Shown here: positions 44,971 through 56,024 of the stretch, piece by piece | Layout of the letters: each line of letters starts with the position of its first letter | Numbering within the stretch: the stretch's first letter is position 1 | NCBI GenBank assembly: GCA_015179025.1 | Contig: WHUX01000182.1 | Span: forward strand, 1-64,000 | DNA from: Terfezia claveryi | Lineage: Eukaryota; Ascomycota; Pezizomycetes; Pezizales; Pezizaceae | Length of the DNA stretch: 64,000 nt | Direction: 5' to 3' | Translations under genes and position numbers: made by a program | The notes under the pieces: model-generated | Seen by the model: the letters and a program-made list of their open reading frames with translations, nothing else | Told to the model about the DNA's origin: nothing | Databases searched by the model: none

Positions 44971-47669
44971 TTAGTGGTAGTGGCTCGGCCCCACTACGAT
45001 AGTGGGAGCTGCCAGTACCTTCCTGCTTCCTATTAGCTTAAACCCCTCCTCGTCAACCTCCTTCTTTCTCTTTCTTGCACTGCTCTGTTCTAGACTTCCA
45101 CTGGTGGACGTGCAGTACCTTCTCATATACCCCCATCCTCCGCAGTTGTAACATTGTATTCCTCTTGTCCCGAAATCAGCGCCTTGACGTCCAGCGCCTT
45201 TATAGCATCCAGCGCCTTGACGCCCGACGCCCTGGTGCCGGGTACCATGTTGCCTTCCAGATATGGCAGTCTCTCTCCTTACCGCTCCCTGCACTACTTT
45301 GCCTTGCTCAAACATTGCTACTTTTCTCCTCTTACCATCCCACATAATCCCTGTCTTCACCAGCCTCATAGCCTCGGTCGAGTCCACTGCATCGAAGGTA
45401 AAGCCCGTGATCTTTGCCCCTCCCCAGGCCTTAGGCATCCTTTTTGCCCCCTTCATATCTTTGTTCTCCTCTCTCAGTTTCTCAGCTAAGGCTCTCCTTC
45501 CCCTGGCCACCGTCATAGGTACTGCCGGAGCAATCATTCTGACCACAGTACCTTCCTCCACCTATACGTTCAGAATCTCACCACTACGTCCGAAGGCTTG
45601 GACAAGCATCCTCCCCACTTCCCTTGCTACTTTTAGGGGGTCAACTTCTTGTGCTACCCTCCCCACTAACCAATAGGACTCGTCCCCGAAGTCCCCCATC
45701 CCTGCTCTTGCTGTGACCACCCATGCTGTATAGTCTAGGGTGACCCCAGTCATTCTCAGCAGCATGTTCACCTTGCTCACTGCTGCCTCTAACTCTGCCT
45801 TCCCTTTTGAGTCGATTGCCTGCATATGGCCCATTACTACCTCTATGGTCTTTAGGATTTCGCCATTCACTACCTGCCTAGAACGTCCTATCTTGGTTTC
45901 CAGGGGTTGCTTCGTTTCCCTCTCAATCCTTTCCTTCATAGCCTTAGCCTCCTTCATTTTGACCCCTAGCTCAATCAACTCATCCTCTCCTAATACAGCC
46001 CTGTCCTTTCTTGCCAGCCCTGCCAGAGTCTCCTCACAGGCCTCCCAAGCCCTTCATTGACTCTCCCTAACCAGCCTTCCCTGAGCTGCCACCTTTTCCA
46101 CCTCCATCTGTGCTGCCTGTTCCCTCCTACTCTCTGCCTCGACTTCCTTCCTTCTAGCTTCGATCTTTTTAACCTCAGCCTCCTTCCTCTTTTCCTCTTC
46201 CACCCTTCCCTTCCTAGCGGAGATGGTCTTTTTAACCTGTGCCACTTCCTCTACTGTGCCCGCGCCCATGGCCACTGCCAGAAGAGCAAGCTGCTCCTTG
46301 ACCTCCTTCAGCTCCATCGTGAGACCCGTAAGTGCGCCTGACTTAACCTGTGAGGCTGTTCTCCAGTGCCTTTCAGCCTCTACTATGGCCTTAATCTTGC
46401 CTGGTATACCTTCCGTAATTACCAGCTCGGAAAGTCTTCTCCAGCCTCCTTTGCCTTTACTGTCCCCATCCACACACTATCCTCCCTCTATACAATCCCC
46501 ATTAGCCACTAGAATGCATCTAGTCAGGTTGGCGTCATTCCTGGATCTCCAAGACCTATGCTCCCTATTTAACTCTCTGATCTGTCTCAGGACCTCGGCG
46601 TTCTCCCTAATGGCTCCGACGAGTTCGAGCTCGCTCCTTAGCTCAAAGACTGCTTTCCATATCCCCCCCTGCCCTGGCGTGCCATCTGTCTCCTCTTCCA
46701 TATCAGTATCCTCCTTGGTTGGCCTTTGGCCTTCTACCAAATCCTCCATTAATCCTGTGACTTCCTCTTCTGATAGGCCTCTGACTGTGTACCTGCTGTC
46801 CTCTAACCTCTTCCCTTGAGAGGGAGGGGGGTTTCCTCCAGCCACTCATCCCCGTCCAAATCCCAAGCTGGAGGAGGAACTCCAAACACATTGCTCCTGA
46901 TCTCCTCGAAGCTTCTCGGTACTGCTGGTTCGACCAGCTCCATCCCCAACTCCTCACCCAACTCCTGCAGTGACTTTCCGGATTCCAACCTTCGCTTCTT
47001 GCCATTCCCAACACTCTGTTCTCTTAAGGGCTCTCCATCTGAGTCCCCTTCCCCCTCTGAGATGTTCTCCAGCTCCGTTTCCAATCTTGCCAGCTGTTCC
47101 TTTGCCGTGCTTGCCGTCCTAACCCCCCCCCTCTTCCTACCCCTCGGTGTGGACAGAGTCCAGTGGTGCGTGATTCCAAACATAGTGCCGCTGTTGGCTC
47201 CGGCCGGCCTGACCGTGATGCTCTTCAGAATACCATCATCCCTGTCTGACTTCTGGTACTCCACATCGTATCCTTCCAGCTGTCCATTAACTGTCCCGTC
47301 CTGGATGGCAATCGACCTCCTCAGAATCTCGACTGCCCTTTCCGCCAAGAGGCTGTCTGTGACCTTGATGACCTCCTCCTCTTCCCTGAGGTCTTTTTCA
47401 ACTTGGGAGATATGCATGCACCAATCCCCCTTGCCTCGCCACTCCCCCCTGGCGTGTTCAGTGTTGAATATGGCTTGGCTGAGGGCCTCCTCCCCCTTTT
47501 CCCTGAATTCCGGGATCAGCGCCCAGCCTGCCACATCCTCCAGTGTATATTGTCTTCTTTTCTTCAAACCTCCCTCGCCATCATGTTCGAGAAGCAATTT
47601 GCAGCCTCCCTTGCCCCAGTCCTTAATGGGGCCAAAAACGACACCCCTTAGGGGTAGTGCCATCATCAC
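44971..47669 (-). pseudogene. LINE ORF1 (gag-like) with altered zinc knuckle
   Basis: One frame from 47669 to about 46803 (MMMALPLRGVVFGPIKDWGK) continues after one frameshift in another frame to 44971. That second frame is interrupted by in-frame stops at about 46477, 46054 and 45562. The middle is Glu/Lys-rich and likely coiled coil (EEVAQVKKTISARKGRVEEE). Near the end, CYNCGGWGYMRRYC is a CCHC knuckle in which the expected His is Tyr. A single C-to-T change (CAC to TAC) would explain this. The product would bind the element's RNA in a ribonucleoprotein. It is non-functional here. Confidence 0.75.
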
Positions 47670-49170
47670 AGAAGCTGACCGTACTCCGAAAAAACAGGGT
47701 AGAAAACCCGGCCAGCCGCGTGTGCGCTCTTATCAAACCAAGTAACGTGACCCTGAGCTCAGTGGGAGGCCAAATCAATCTAGGTTGGGTCGGTTGCCAC
47801 GTATATTAGTCAGGGAGAAAGACCCCGCTTCTAAGGCGAGAAGTTCAGCGAACTTGACCCCTGGGGGAATCTGTAAAATGAGTTGAAGGACCAGGAAAAC
47901 CGGATGAGCCTGCTCGCAGGAGCGTGCTGATTAGTTTAAGCTTGTGTACGACCTCGGGGCTGTTCCAGTAGTCGAGCTCGTTCGATCGCTCGGTCCTTGG
48001 ATGTTGATGTCGTTGTGTGAAGAAAGAGCTTATTCCAGCACTTAATCCTACCAAATCTGAATTTACCTCAAGTCTACTTGTGTTAGATGCAGCTGCCTTC
48101 CACACGACCGATGATGTTCTAGCACGTCTGAGAGAGGCAAAAAATATGCCTTCTCTTATTCCAGGTGGTTGTACTGGTCTAATTCAAACCACTTGACACG
48201 GCTGTAAATAAACCATTTAAGGAATATTTACGTGATTTTACCAATCAGTATGTTGAAAAACAAGAAAAAAACAACCTTCCTTAATTACCAAGGGATGGGC
48301 GTTAAGTGACAAGCGGATTATGACAACGCATGTTGTTGGAGATGCGTGGGCCCAATTTTGCAAGGACAAGAAGGATATGATTTGCAAGTCATTCTGGGAT
48401 GTCGGAATTACTCTACCAATCGATGGAAGCCAAGATCACCAGCTCCAGATCAAGGGCATTCCAGCTTCAGATTTTGTTATTGGTGATGGAGATTTCTTTA
48501 GTCCAGCGCCTACTAATCCAGCATTAGATATTGAGCTGGAAACTTTCTACCGCTCCATTCCAGCTGGCGGGAATGATTCTGATGCATTTGAATACACCTG
48601 GGTCATTGAAGATTATGTACATAGTATTAGCTCCTTTACAGCTCCTCCCTAGATAGATAGGTATCACGCTCTTTCATCATTTTGATACTGCAGTATAGGT
48701 TCACTGCATAATGTAGAAGTAGAATATGCATTGTCGTGCTCGGTTATTCTGACACCTATTTTCGCGCTAGCGAGTTTCTCGAGATAATACGGTATAATCA
48801 TCGTGCTGGACATAGACAAAATGGAAGTCAACCAACCAGAATAAGGGATTCCTACCTGGCCACCTACTGCAGTACTAGCCCGGCGATCTAAAGTTTCGAT
48901 ATGGCAGAGCGAACGGAAAAATGCCTCTTTTTCGGTCGTAGATGTCAAATGATGATGCACGTCGATTTTATGTCACCTATGCACTCTCAAATTAGCTTAA
49001 TTGGTTTTGATATCGTCGAAAACCGCATAACAAACCGAGTAATTAGCATCCCGATGATGTATATACTAGTCTGTAGCTAAGTGCTGTGAGAAAATAAAAA
49101 AATCTACAATACCAGGGATTCCCGCAGGGTCTCCCACAACAGCAATTTAGCACTAAACCTGCTAGTATAG

Positions 49171-49195
49171 TCACTACCTCATATAATCTAGTGCT
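49171..49195 (+). repeat. 25-bp direct repeat bracketing the composite region (left)
   Basis: TCACTACCTCATATAATCTA plus GTGCT matches 56036-56060 with four mismatches, in the same orientation. The pair encloses the palindrome plus second pogo element. The word CACTAAACCTGCTA is also repeated at about 49150 and 49227. Confidence 0.5.
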
Positions 49196-49978
49196 GACCA
49201 GATGATCTTGTGCTATATTTAATTGGCACTAAACCTGCTACCCTTCATCAGAAAAGAAAATAGTTTGCCTTTCGTGCCGCTGACGCCACAGGCGCCCAAA
49301 AGGCAAACTGACAAGCTGGTGGGCCACCGTCGGGACACCCGTCCTCCTGACGCCATACCTCCCGAGTCCTTGTGCCCTGACGCCTTCGCTGCCTCTAGGC
49401 ACCAGGTGTTCAGCTCCTCTGCATCAGGACGCCCGGCACCCGCTACCCTGCCTCTAGAGGCCAGCTGCCCACCTTTCCTGCCTCGGGGCACCAGGTGTCT
49501 AACTTCCTTGCCTCCGGGCGCCAGGCGTCCACCTTCCCTGCCTCTGTTGGCCAGGCCAAATATGCCCCACGGGCCGAACCCGGCTCGGGAATACCCGCTG
49601 CGGTGGGCAGGTTCAACCCCACCCATTGCGAGTTCCCTAGGTCCCCAACCACGCCTTAGTTATTGTGTTTAGAACGGGTTGGCCTTTAGCTTCCCTAAAA
49701 TACAGGCCAGCCCTGTGCTATCAAGCGTACACATAACTGAGGGCGCACCTGCAAACAAGGATAATAAATGACAATTGTATTTGGAAATCTTTATATACAT
49801 AAACACGCATCCCATCCACCTCCCCATATGACTTGTCAACCCCAGCCCATACCACCTGCCCCCGACATAGACCTGCGGAGATAATTCAACGATGCCCTAG
49901 ACTTACTTCGCTCCTGGCAAATACGGCTAATACTGCGCATGGCGGTATATCGAAGCGAAGGGATAGTAGAGTTGATAT

Positions 49979-50415
49979 CGGAGGCAAGGCATTGGCGAGT
50001 TCATTGGTGAGTTCGGAGGCAAGGCATTGGCGAGTTCGGAGGCAAGGCATTGTCGAGTTCGGAGGCAAGGCATTGGCGACTCCGGAGGCAAGGCATTGGC
50101 GACTTCGCAGGCAAGGCATTGGGGACTTCGCAGGCAAGGCATTGGCGACTTCGGAGGCAAGGCATTGGCGACTTCGGAGGCAAGGCATTGGCGACTTTGC
50201 AGGCAAGGCATTGGCGACTTCGCAGGCAAGGCATTGGGGACTTCGCAGGCAAGGCATTGGCGACTTCGCAGGCAAGGCATTGGCGACTTCGCAGGCAAGG
50301 CATTGGGGACTTCGCAGGCAAGGCATTGGCAACTTCGGAGGCAAGGCATTGGCTAGTTCGCAGGCAAGGCATTGGCGAGTTCGGAGGCAAGGCATTGGCG
50401 ACTTCGGAGGCAAGG
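49979..50415 (+). repeat. 23-bp minisatellite, left arm (~18 copies)
   Basis: Unit GGCAAGGCATTGGCGACTTC plus 3 nt, repeated about 18 times with changes at a few fixed positions (GGA/GCA, GACT/GAGT, GCG/GGG). Since 23 is not divisible by 3, all three forward frames cycle through one 23-codon peptide and stay open on both strands, so ORFs here are not evidence of genes. Confidence 0.88.
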
Positions 50416-51025
50416 TAGTCCTCATATTTGCTGTATAGCCTAGATAATCCCGTCAAACCTGTCAGTTATGCTCGCACATCTCGAAGGCCTGCCAATGCTC
50501 TCACCTATATCAGCTGAACTTACGCGCTCGTTGGAAGAACTCTATGAGCTCAGTTAGCTGTGCGTACACATATCGGAGGCCTGGCAATGCTCTCACCTTT
50601 AACAACTGAACTTGCTTGCTGGTAGAAGAACCATATTAGCTAGGTCAGCTATGCGTGTATATATCGGAGGCCTGGCAGAGTGCTCTCATCTCGCTCGTAG
50701 TTCTAGAGGTTTGTGGACTTGTGTTGGGGATAAAATCCGAATGCCCTTGGGAATATTGAGAAGTGTGCCCGCGCCAGCCGCCGTATTATTGTAGTTGGGA
50801 TGGCCGGGAAACTTGGCGTATGCTGATCTACTCGACTGGGTATGATCAACCCCTCTTGGCAGCCCACGGCTCGGGAATGCCTGGTAACTCGAGCTAGTGT
50901 TGTCTCGCAGCCAACCCGGTGCTATGCCTGTGCAGGCAATAGTCATATTTGGCTTTGCCTGCATACTTTGGTAGGGACGGAGCTCCTCCATTCGCCAGCT
51001 CCACATACTATGTCATGTATTCGCC

Positions 51026-51505
51026 TCGAGAAACTCATGCTTTTGAGGCACATATATATATATATATATATGCGAGAAACGCAGGTTGTTGATGCTTATA
51101 TGTATATATGCGAGAAACTCATGCTTTAGAGGCTTCTTTATATATGCGAGAAACTCATGCTTTTAAAGCACATATATATGTATATATATACGAGAAACTC
51201 ATGCTTTAGAGGCTTCTTTATATATGCGAGAAACTCATGCTTTAGAGGCTTCTTTATATATGCGAGAAACTCATGCTTTAGAGGCTTCTTTATATATACG
51301 AGAAACTCATGCTTTTGAGGCACACATATATATATATCTATATATGCGAGAAACTCATGATTTTGAAGCACATATATATATATATATATGCGAGAAACGC
51401 AGGTTGTTGATGCTTATATATATATATGCGAGAAACTCATGCTTTAGAGGCTTCTTTATATATCCAAGAAACTCATGCTTTTGAGACACATATATATATA
51501 TATGT
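51026..51505 (+). repeat. Central satellite, 36-48-bp units (~12 copies)
   Basis: Units begin CGAGAAACTCATGCTTTAGA and end in TA-rich runs of variable length. Two units carry the variant CGCAGGTTGTTGATGCTTAT. All units point the same way, so the centre itself is not palindromic and forms the loop of the 4.1-kb structure. Confidence 0.85.
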
Positions 51506-52147
51506 TTACAGCATGCCTTCCTATAATATATACCAGCGGCGTATACATGACGCATAGCGAGGTTGCGACTGGATCCGTCCCTACCAAAGTATGCAGGCTT
51601 TGGGACAACGAAGCCAAATATGACTATTGCCTGCACAGGCGTAGCGCCGGGTTGGCTGCGAGACAACACTAGCTTAAGTTACTAGGCATTCCCAAGCCGC
51701 GGGCTACCAAGAGGGGTTGATCATACCCAGTCGAGTGGATCAGCATACGCCAAGTTTCCCGGCCATTCCAACTACAATAATACGGTGGCTGGCGTGGGCA
51801 CACTTCTCAATATTCCCAAGGGCATTCGGATTTTATCCCCAATACAAGTCCACAAACCTCTAGAACTACGAGCGAGATGAGAGCACTCTGCCAGGCCTCC
51901 GATATATACACGCATAGCTGACCTAGCTAATATGGTTCTTCAACCAGCAAGCAAGTTCAGTTGTTAAAGGTGAGAGCATTGCCAGGCCTCCGATATGTGT
52001 ACGCACAGCTAATCGAGCTCATAGGGTTCTTCCAATGAGCGCGTAAGTTCAGCTGATATAGGTGAGAGCATTGGCAGGCCTCCGAGATATGCGAGCATAA
52101 CTGACAGGTTTGACGGGATTATCTAGGCTATACAGCAAATATGAGGA

Positions 52148-52590
52148 CTGCCTTGCCTCCGAAGTCACCAATGCCTTGCCTGCGAAGTCCCCAATGCCTT
52201 GCCTGCGAAGTCGCCAATGCCTTGCCTCCGAAGTCGCCAATGCCTTGCTTCCAGAGTCGCCAATGCCTTGTCTCCGAACTCGACAATGCCTTGCCTCCGA
52301 ACTCGCCAATGCCTTGCCTCCGAACTCGACAATGCCTTGCCTCCGAACTCGCCAATGCCTTGCTTCCGAAGTCGCCAATGCCTTGCCTCCGAAGTCGCCA
52401 ATGCCTTGCCTCCGAAGTTGCCAATGCCTTGCCTGCGAAGTCCCCAATGCCTTGCCTGCAAAGTCGCCAATGCCTTGCCTTCGAAGTCGCCAATGCCTTG
52501 CCTCCGGAGTCGCCAATGCCTTGCCCCCGAAGTCACCAATGCCTTACCTCCAAACTCGCCAATGAACTCGCCAATGCCTTGCCTCCGATA
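52148..52590 (-). repeat. 23-bp minisatellite, right arm (~19 copies)
   Basis: Inverted copy of the left-arm array, with its own variant pattern (TGCCTTGCCTCCGAAGTCGC unit on the plus strand). Confidence 0.88.
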
Positions 52591-53360
52591 TCAACTCTAC
52601 CATCCCTTCGCTTCGATATACTGCCATGCGCAGTATTAGCCGTATTTGCCAGGAGCGAAGTAAGTCTAGGGCATTATTGAATTATCTCCGCGGGTCTACG
52701 TCGGGGGCAGGTGGTATGGGCTGGGGTTGACAAGTCACATGGGGAGGTGGATGGGATGCGTGTTTATGTATATAAAGATTTCCAAATACAATTGTCATTT
52801 ATTATCCTTGTTTGCAGGTGCGCCCTCAGTTATATGTACGCTTGATAGCACAGGGCTGGCCTGTATTTTAGGGAAGCTAAAGGCCAACCCGTTCTAAACA
52901 CAATAACTAAGGCATGGTTGGGGACCCAGGGAACTCGCAATAGGTGGGGTTGAACCTGCCTACCGCAGCGGGTATTCCCGAGCCGGGTTCGGCCCGTGGG
53001 GCATATTTGGCCTGGCCAACAGAGGCAGGGAAGGTAGACGCCTGGCGCCCGGAGGCAAGGAAGTTAAACACCTGGTGCCCCGAGGCAGGGAAGGTGGGCA
53101 GCTGGCCTCCAGAGGCAGGGTAGCGGGTGCCGGGCGTCCTGACGCAGAGGAGCTGAACACCTGGTATCGGGGGAAACGAGGTGGAGAAGGTTGGCGTCAG
53201 GATGCCATGTATTTCTTGCTCATATACAGGTTGCCCTGGGAGGCAACTGGGCGGAAGGGCATGTTCGGGGTGCCCGGGATGCCACATGGGGCAGAGTAAA
53301 AAACGGTGGCGTCCAGACGCCTCTGTAGGGCGTCCAGACGCCAAAATCTCTTTCCTGATG

Positions 53361-56024
53361 TTGGCGGGGGGGAAGTGGCCAACCACCGTCTAGTGGCCAC
53401 TGTCTAAGACATGCAGCCTCACCAACCTCCTCTACCTTTCCGCAGCTCCCATACCCGCCCCTAGCAACATCATGAGCTCAACCGATATCAGCCGAATCGC
53501 CAGACCTCAAGCAACATTACCAATACCTATCGAATGCCAACATGCCAAAATATACCGAACGGCAGCTGCAGGAAGCAGTCAAGCATGCAAAACGAGAGCC
53601 AGAGGTACCTACTCAACGTATTGCCGAGCTGTATGGGGTAAACTGCAAAATATTGCGCCGGAGAGTACTAGGTACGTACCAGGATAGGGCTACAGCACAT
53701 CGGCATGAGCAATTATTCTCCCCTAGTGATGAGAGGGCAATCGCAAACTATGCTGGAATCATGGCAGATGCGAATTTTCCGCTGGGTCCAGAACTTCTAC
53801 GACAAATTGTGCAAGCGATTGTTAACGAGAGGCAGATACTCCAGAAAGTCAACCCACCTTCCTCCAAGATCCCAAATAGCCTTCCAAGCTCTTCTAGCAG
53901 TGCCAGCACTCCCAGCGCCAGCACTCCCAGCGCCAGCACTCCCAGCGCCAGCACTCCTAGCGCCCCTATCCATGTTATCTGCATGCACTGGGTGGATAGA
54001 TTTCTTGACCGCAACTCAGGCTTCAAAAAAGTCTATATTCGTTACCAAGAGCGAGCACGCGCAGCAGCAACAAATAATACCGAGCTACAAGCTGATTTTC
54101 TTCGAAAGCTTGCGAATCTAGTGCGACGGAAGAAGATAGCTCAGGATGATATCTGGAATTGTGATGAGAAAGGTATTACAATGGGAAGAAATAGTAGGCG
54201 GACTACGGCAATTGTATGAGTTAGAAGTAAGGCTACAGCTATGACAGAGGGTTCTCGTGAGTTTTGCAGTGTATTGGAGACAGTCAGTGCTGGGGGAGAG
54301 ATTATTCCACCATTTATTGTTTGGCAGGGGAAAACGCATCGGGAATCCTATTATCGGGAGGGAGGGGTTGAGTATGAAGCCACATTTGCAGTATCTCCAA
54401 GTGGATATATGGATGATGAGTTTGGGTTTGAATATATGAAGCAGCATTTTGAGCCTTATACTCGTTGGGGGGTAGGAGGGGGTGCTTGTGAAGTTTATGA
54501 TGGTGATCCACTACCATGATGTCTAATTGTGGATAGCCATTCCTCTCATGTGGCATGGTGAGTTGTCAAATATGCTCTTGATCATAACATTCATATGATC
54601 TATCTTCTATCTAAGTCTACCCACCTTCTACAACCTCTTGATGTTGGCTGCTTTTCTTTATTACAATGGACTTATGAACGCAACCTCAGCACATGGCTAC
54701 GCAGCAACCCTTTATTGGGAATAAATAAGGTTGAGTTCCTTAATATTCTTCAACAGACTCGAAAGGAGGTTTTTACCAATGATATTATTCAGAGTGCATG
54801 GAGAGCTGCCCGTTGCTGGCCGATTGATCGCTCAGTTCAACCTCCTCCTCCTCCTATTGCTGTTGTCTCAGTTGCAAGTGCTGTCTCACATGCGGTTTCA
54901 CCCGCATTGGGAACTATTTCAGATACTCCAACACGGCTTCGCAAGGCCGCTCGAGAAGTTGAAGAGATAATCCAACAGAAGTTGAATGATAGTGAGAAAG
55001 GGATGGTTTATGAGCTTATTGATCTTTATACAGAAAAGGTTACACAGTATCGGGATATTGCCCCTCGTGCTGAAACTCTCAATAAGCTTCGGAATGGCAA
55101 GGTTCTTAAAGGGAGAAAGAGATCCAGACATGTTGGAGAAGCTCGAGTACTAACTCACCAATATGTTAATGAAGGGATTAAGAAGCTTGAAGAGTTAGAA
55201 GCAGCAAAAGCTGAGAGACGGCGAATTGCAGAAGAAAAAAAAAACTTGCAGGACAGAAGAAGGCAGCTAAAGAGCTTCTAGATCAGCAGTGGAAGATTGA
55301 ACTAGAACGATATCGTAACGTTGAGATACCAGCATGGCAAGCAGAGTGTACAGAGATTGATCGGGCTTGGGCAGCTGTTAAGGCAGCTCAAGGATCAAAG
55401 CGAGCTGGGAAAAAACCTTCCTATCCTATTCGGCTAAAGCGTCCTTTAAAGCCTAAAGGGGGGGGTATTGGAGGTGGTGATCTTTCTATGATAGTTGAAG
55501 AGGGATTAGAGAATGCAGTTGATAAAGATATTGCACTAGGGATAGATGCGGAGGTTGAAGATAGTGCAGATGAAGAGGATTTGGTGAATTCAATGAGAGC
55601 TCTTGATATTGCCTATTTTGCTGATGTTAGTATACCTATCTCTTACCCTGCCATTTTCTTATTACTATAACAATCTTTTTTATAATTTTTCTAACATAAA
55701 TATAGATGCATAGCTAAGCTATGCTAGTACTTATGAGCTTATTCATATGATATTCCGCATATGGTAGGGACTGAAGAGGGTAGAGGGGGGTTTTTGGAGA
55801 GCTTAAATTGGAAGGGTGGGTTATTGGGTATTAGATTAATTTTGATAAGATATGAGAGCTACCATGTTGTAGAGCGTAGTTGTTTCCATAGTTACGCAAC
55901 TGTCTATGATGAAGTTTTTACTCTCGATGCTTAGATATATTGTGTGTTTCTCTTGCAGGGGGGGCTGCAGGAGGGATTTCAGGGGTGGCCACTAGACGGT
56001 GATTGGTCACTTCCCCCCCGCCAA
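53361..56024 (+). mobile_element. Second pogo-type DNA transposon, 40-bp TIRs
   Basis: 53361-53400 (TTGGCGGGGGGGAAGTG, then ACCGTCTAGTGGCCAC) and 55985-56024 are inverted with two mismatches in 40. They enclose one plus-strand DDE transposase. No clear TA duplication is visible at the outer edges. The left end abuts the palindrome (6 bp away). It differs in sequence from the 39.7-kb element. Confidence 0.8.
53542..55670 (+). pseudogene. Pogo-type transposase with three TGA stops and one frameshift
   Basis: ATG 53542 opens MPKYTERQLQEAVKHAK with a Psq-type helix-turn-helix (TQRIAELYGVNCKILRRRV). A Ser-Ala-Ser-Thr-Pro tandem (about residues 120-138) and a CENP-B-like second half follow. DDE motifs: IWNCDEKGITMG, then LIVDSHSSHVAW, then LLQPLDVGCFS. 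A C-terminal coiled coil (KKLEELEAAKAERRRI) comes next. One frame runs to 55281 except for TGA at 54217, 54517 and 54559. Each fits an original CGA Arg codon (CpG to TpG). A 10-A run at 55235-55244 marks a frameshift, after which the other frame continues (KELLDQQWKIELERY...) to 55670. Catalytic residues are all present. Confidence 0.87.

Larger units (their letters stand above)
41001..48019 (-). mobile_element. Near-full-length Tad1-like LINE (family B), 7.0 kb
   Basis: The minus-strand element runs from its 5' end at 48019 to a poly-A (T-run 41001-41020). AAGAAAGAGCTT occurs at 40989-41000 and 48020-48031, a 12-bp target duplication inside a transposase gene. Two coding regions follow a 350-bp 5' UTR: ORF1 (47669-44971) and ORF2 (44959-41336). 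The 3' UTR shares GAGACGG...CCGTTCC blocks with the truncated copies at 24.5, 36 and 58.8 kb. The layout (zinc-knuckle ORF1, then endonuclease, RT, RNase H and Cys/His cluster) is that of Tad1/I-group non-LTR elements. Frameshifts and stops show that it is inactive. Confidence 0.9.
40068..48652 (+). pseudogene. Pogo/Fot1 transposase interrupted by LINE insertion
   Basis: Part 1 (about 40068-40999, one frame with stops at 40248-40250 and 40590-40592) encodes YSREKKIEVLMFL, a CENP-B-type helix-turn-helix (FVKEREAGRLVRRGW...LFSELYP). The first catalytic aspartate follows in ILNLDETPIPFEY, then FHGSSGPDAK. The reading resumes after the LINE at 48020: IPALNPTKSEF, then LLVLDAAAFHTTDDV (second aspartate), IPGGCTGLIQ, a frameshift near 48197, and PLDTAVNKPFKEYL (third catalytic site region). 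It ends with the pogo C-terminal VGITLPIDGSQDHQLQIKG to 48652. Domain order matches DDE_1 transposases. Stops, a frameshift and a 7-kb insertion make it dead. Confidence 0.85.
39682..48792 (+). mobile_element. Pogo/Fot1-type DNA transposon split by a LINE
   Basis: CCGTATTATCTCGAG...GCTAGCGC at 39682 and its complement ending at 48792 form 37-bp terminal inverted repeats with one mismatch. TA duplications flank at 39680-39681 and 48793-48794. Without the LINE and its duplicated 12 bp the element is about 2.08 kb, the usual size for this family. The transposase is on the plus strand in two parts (see separate entry). Confidence 0.88.
49239..53354. mobile_element. 4.1-kb imperfect palindrome with internal minisatellites
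   Basis: The left arm (49239 to about 51025) and the right arm (about 51505 to 53354) are inverted copies of each other over 1.8 kb each, with scattered substitutions and small gaps. From the outside in they contain a Pro/Ala-coding-like GC-rich block (CCAGGTGTTCAGCTCCTCTG), a unique AT-rich piece (ACAATTGTATTTGGAAATC), a 23-bp minisatellite, and three imperfect 100-bp units (GGCCTGGCAATGCTCTCACC). The centre is a satellite of 36-48-bp units. No transposase lies inside; many long ORFs are by-products of the repeat. The left outer edge is CTACCCTTCATCAG and the right outer edge is CTGATG. Confidence 0.85.

Noticed and set aside
46816..47745. 309-codon plus-strand ORF
   Set aside because: Antisense shadow of the LINE ORF1; the minus-strand frame has the coherent domains.
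49833..50438. Long overlapping ORFs of 100-200 codons on both strands
   Set aside because: They arise from a stop-free 23-bp minisatellite whose length is not a multiple of three, so every frame is open. No start context, intron or family supports a gene.
49979..52590. Repeat arrays considered as a CRISPR
   Set aside because: There are no unique spacers (units are contiguous), no cas genes, and the genome is fungal.
52049..52680. ORFs of 120-180 codons in the right palindrome arm
   Set aside because: Same minisatellite artefact, inverted.
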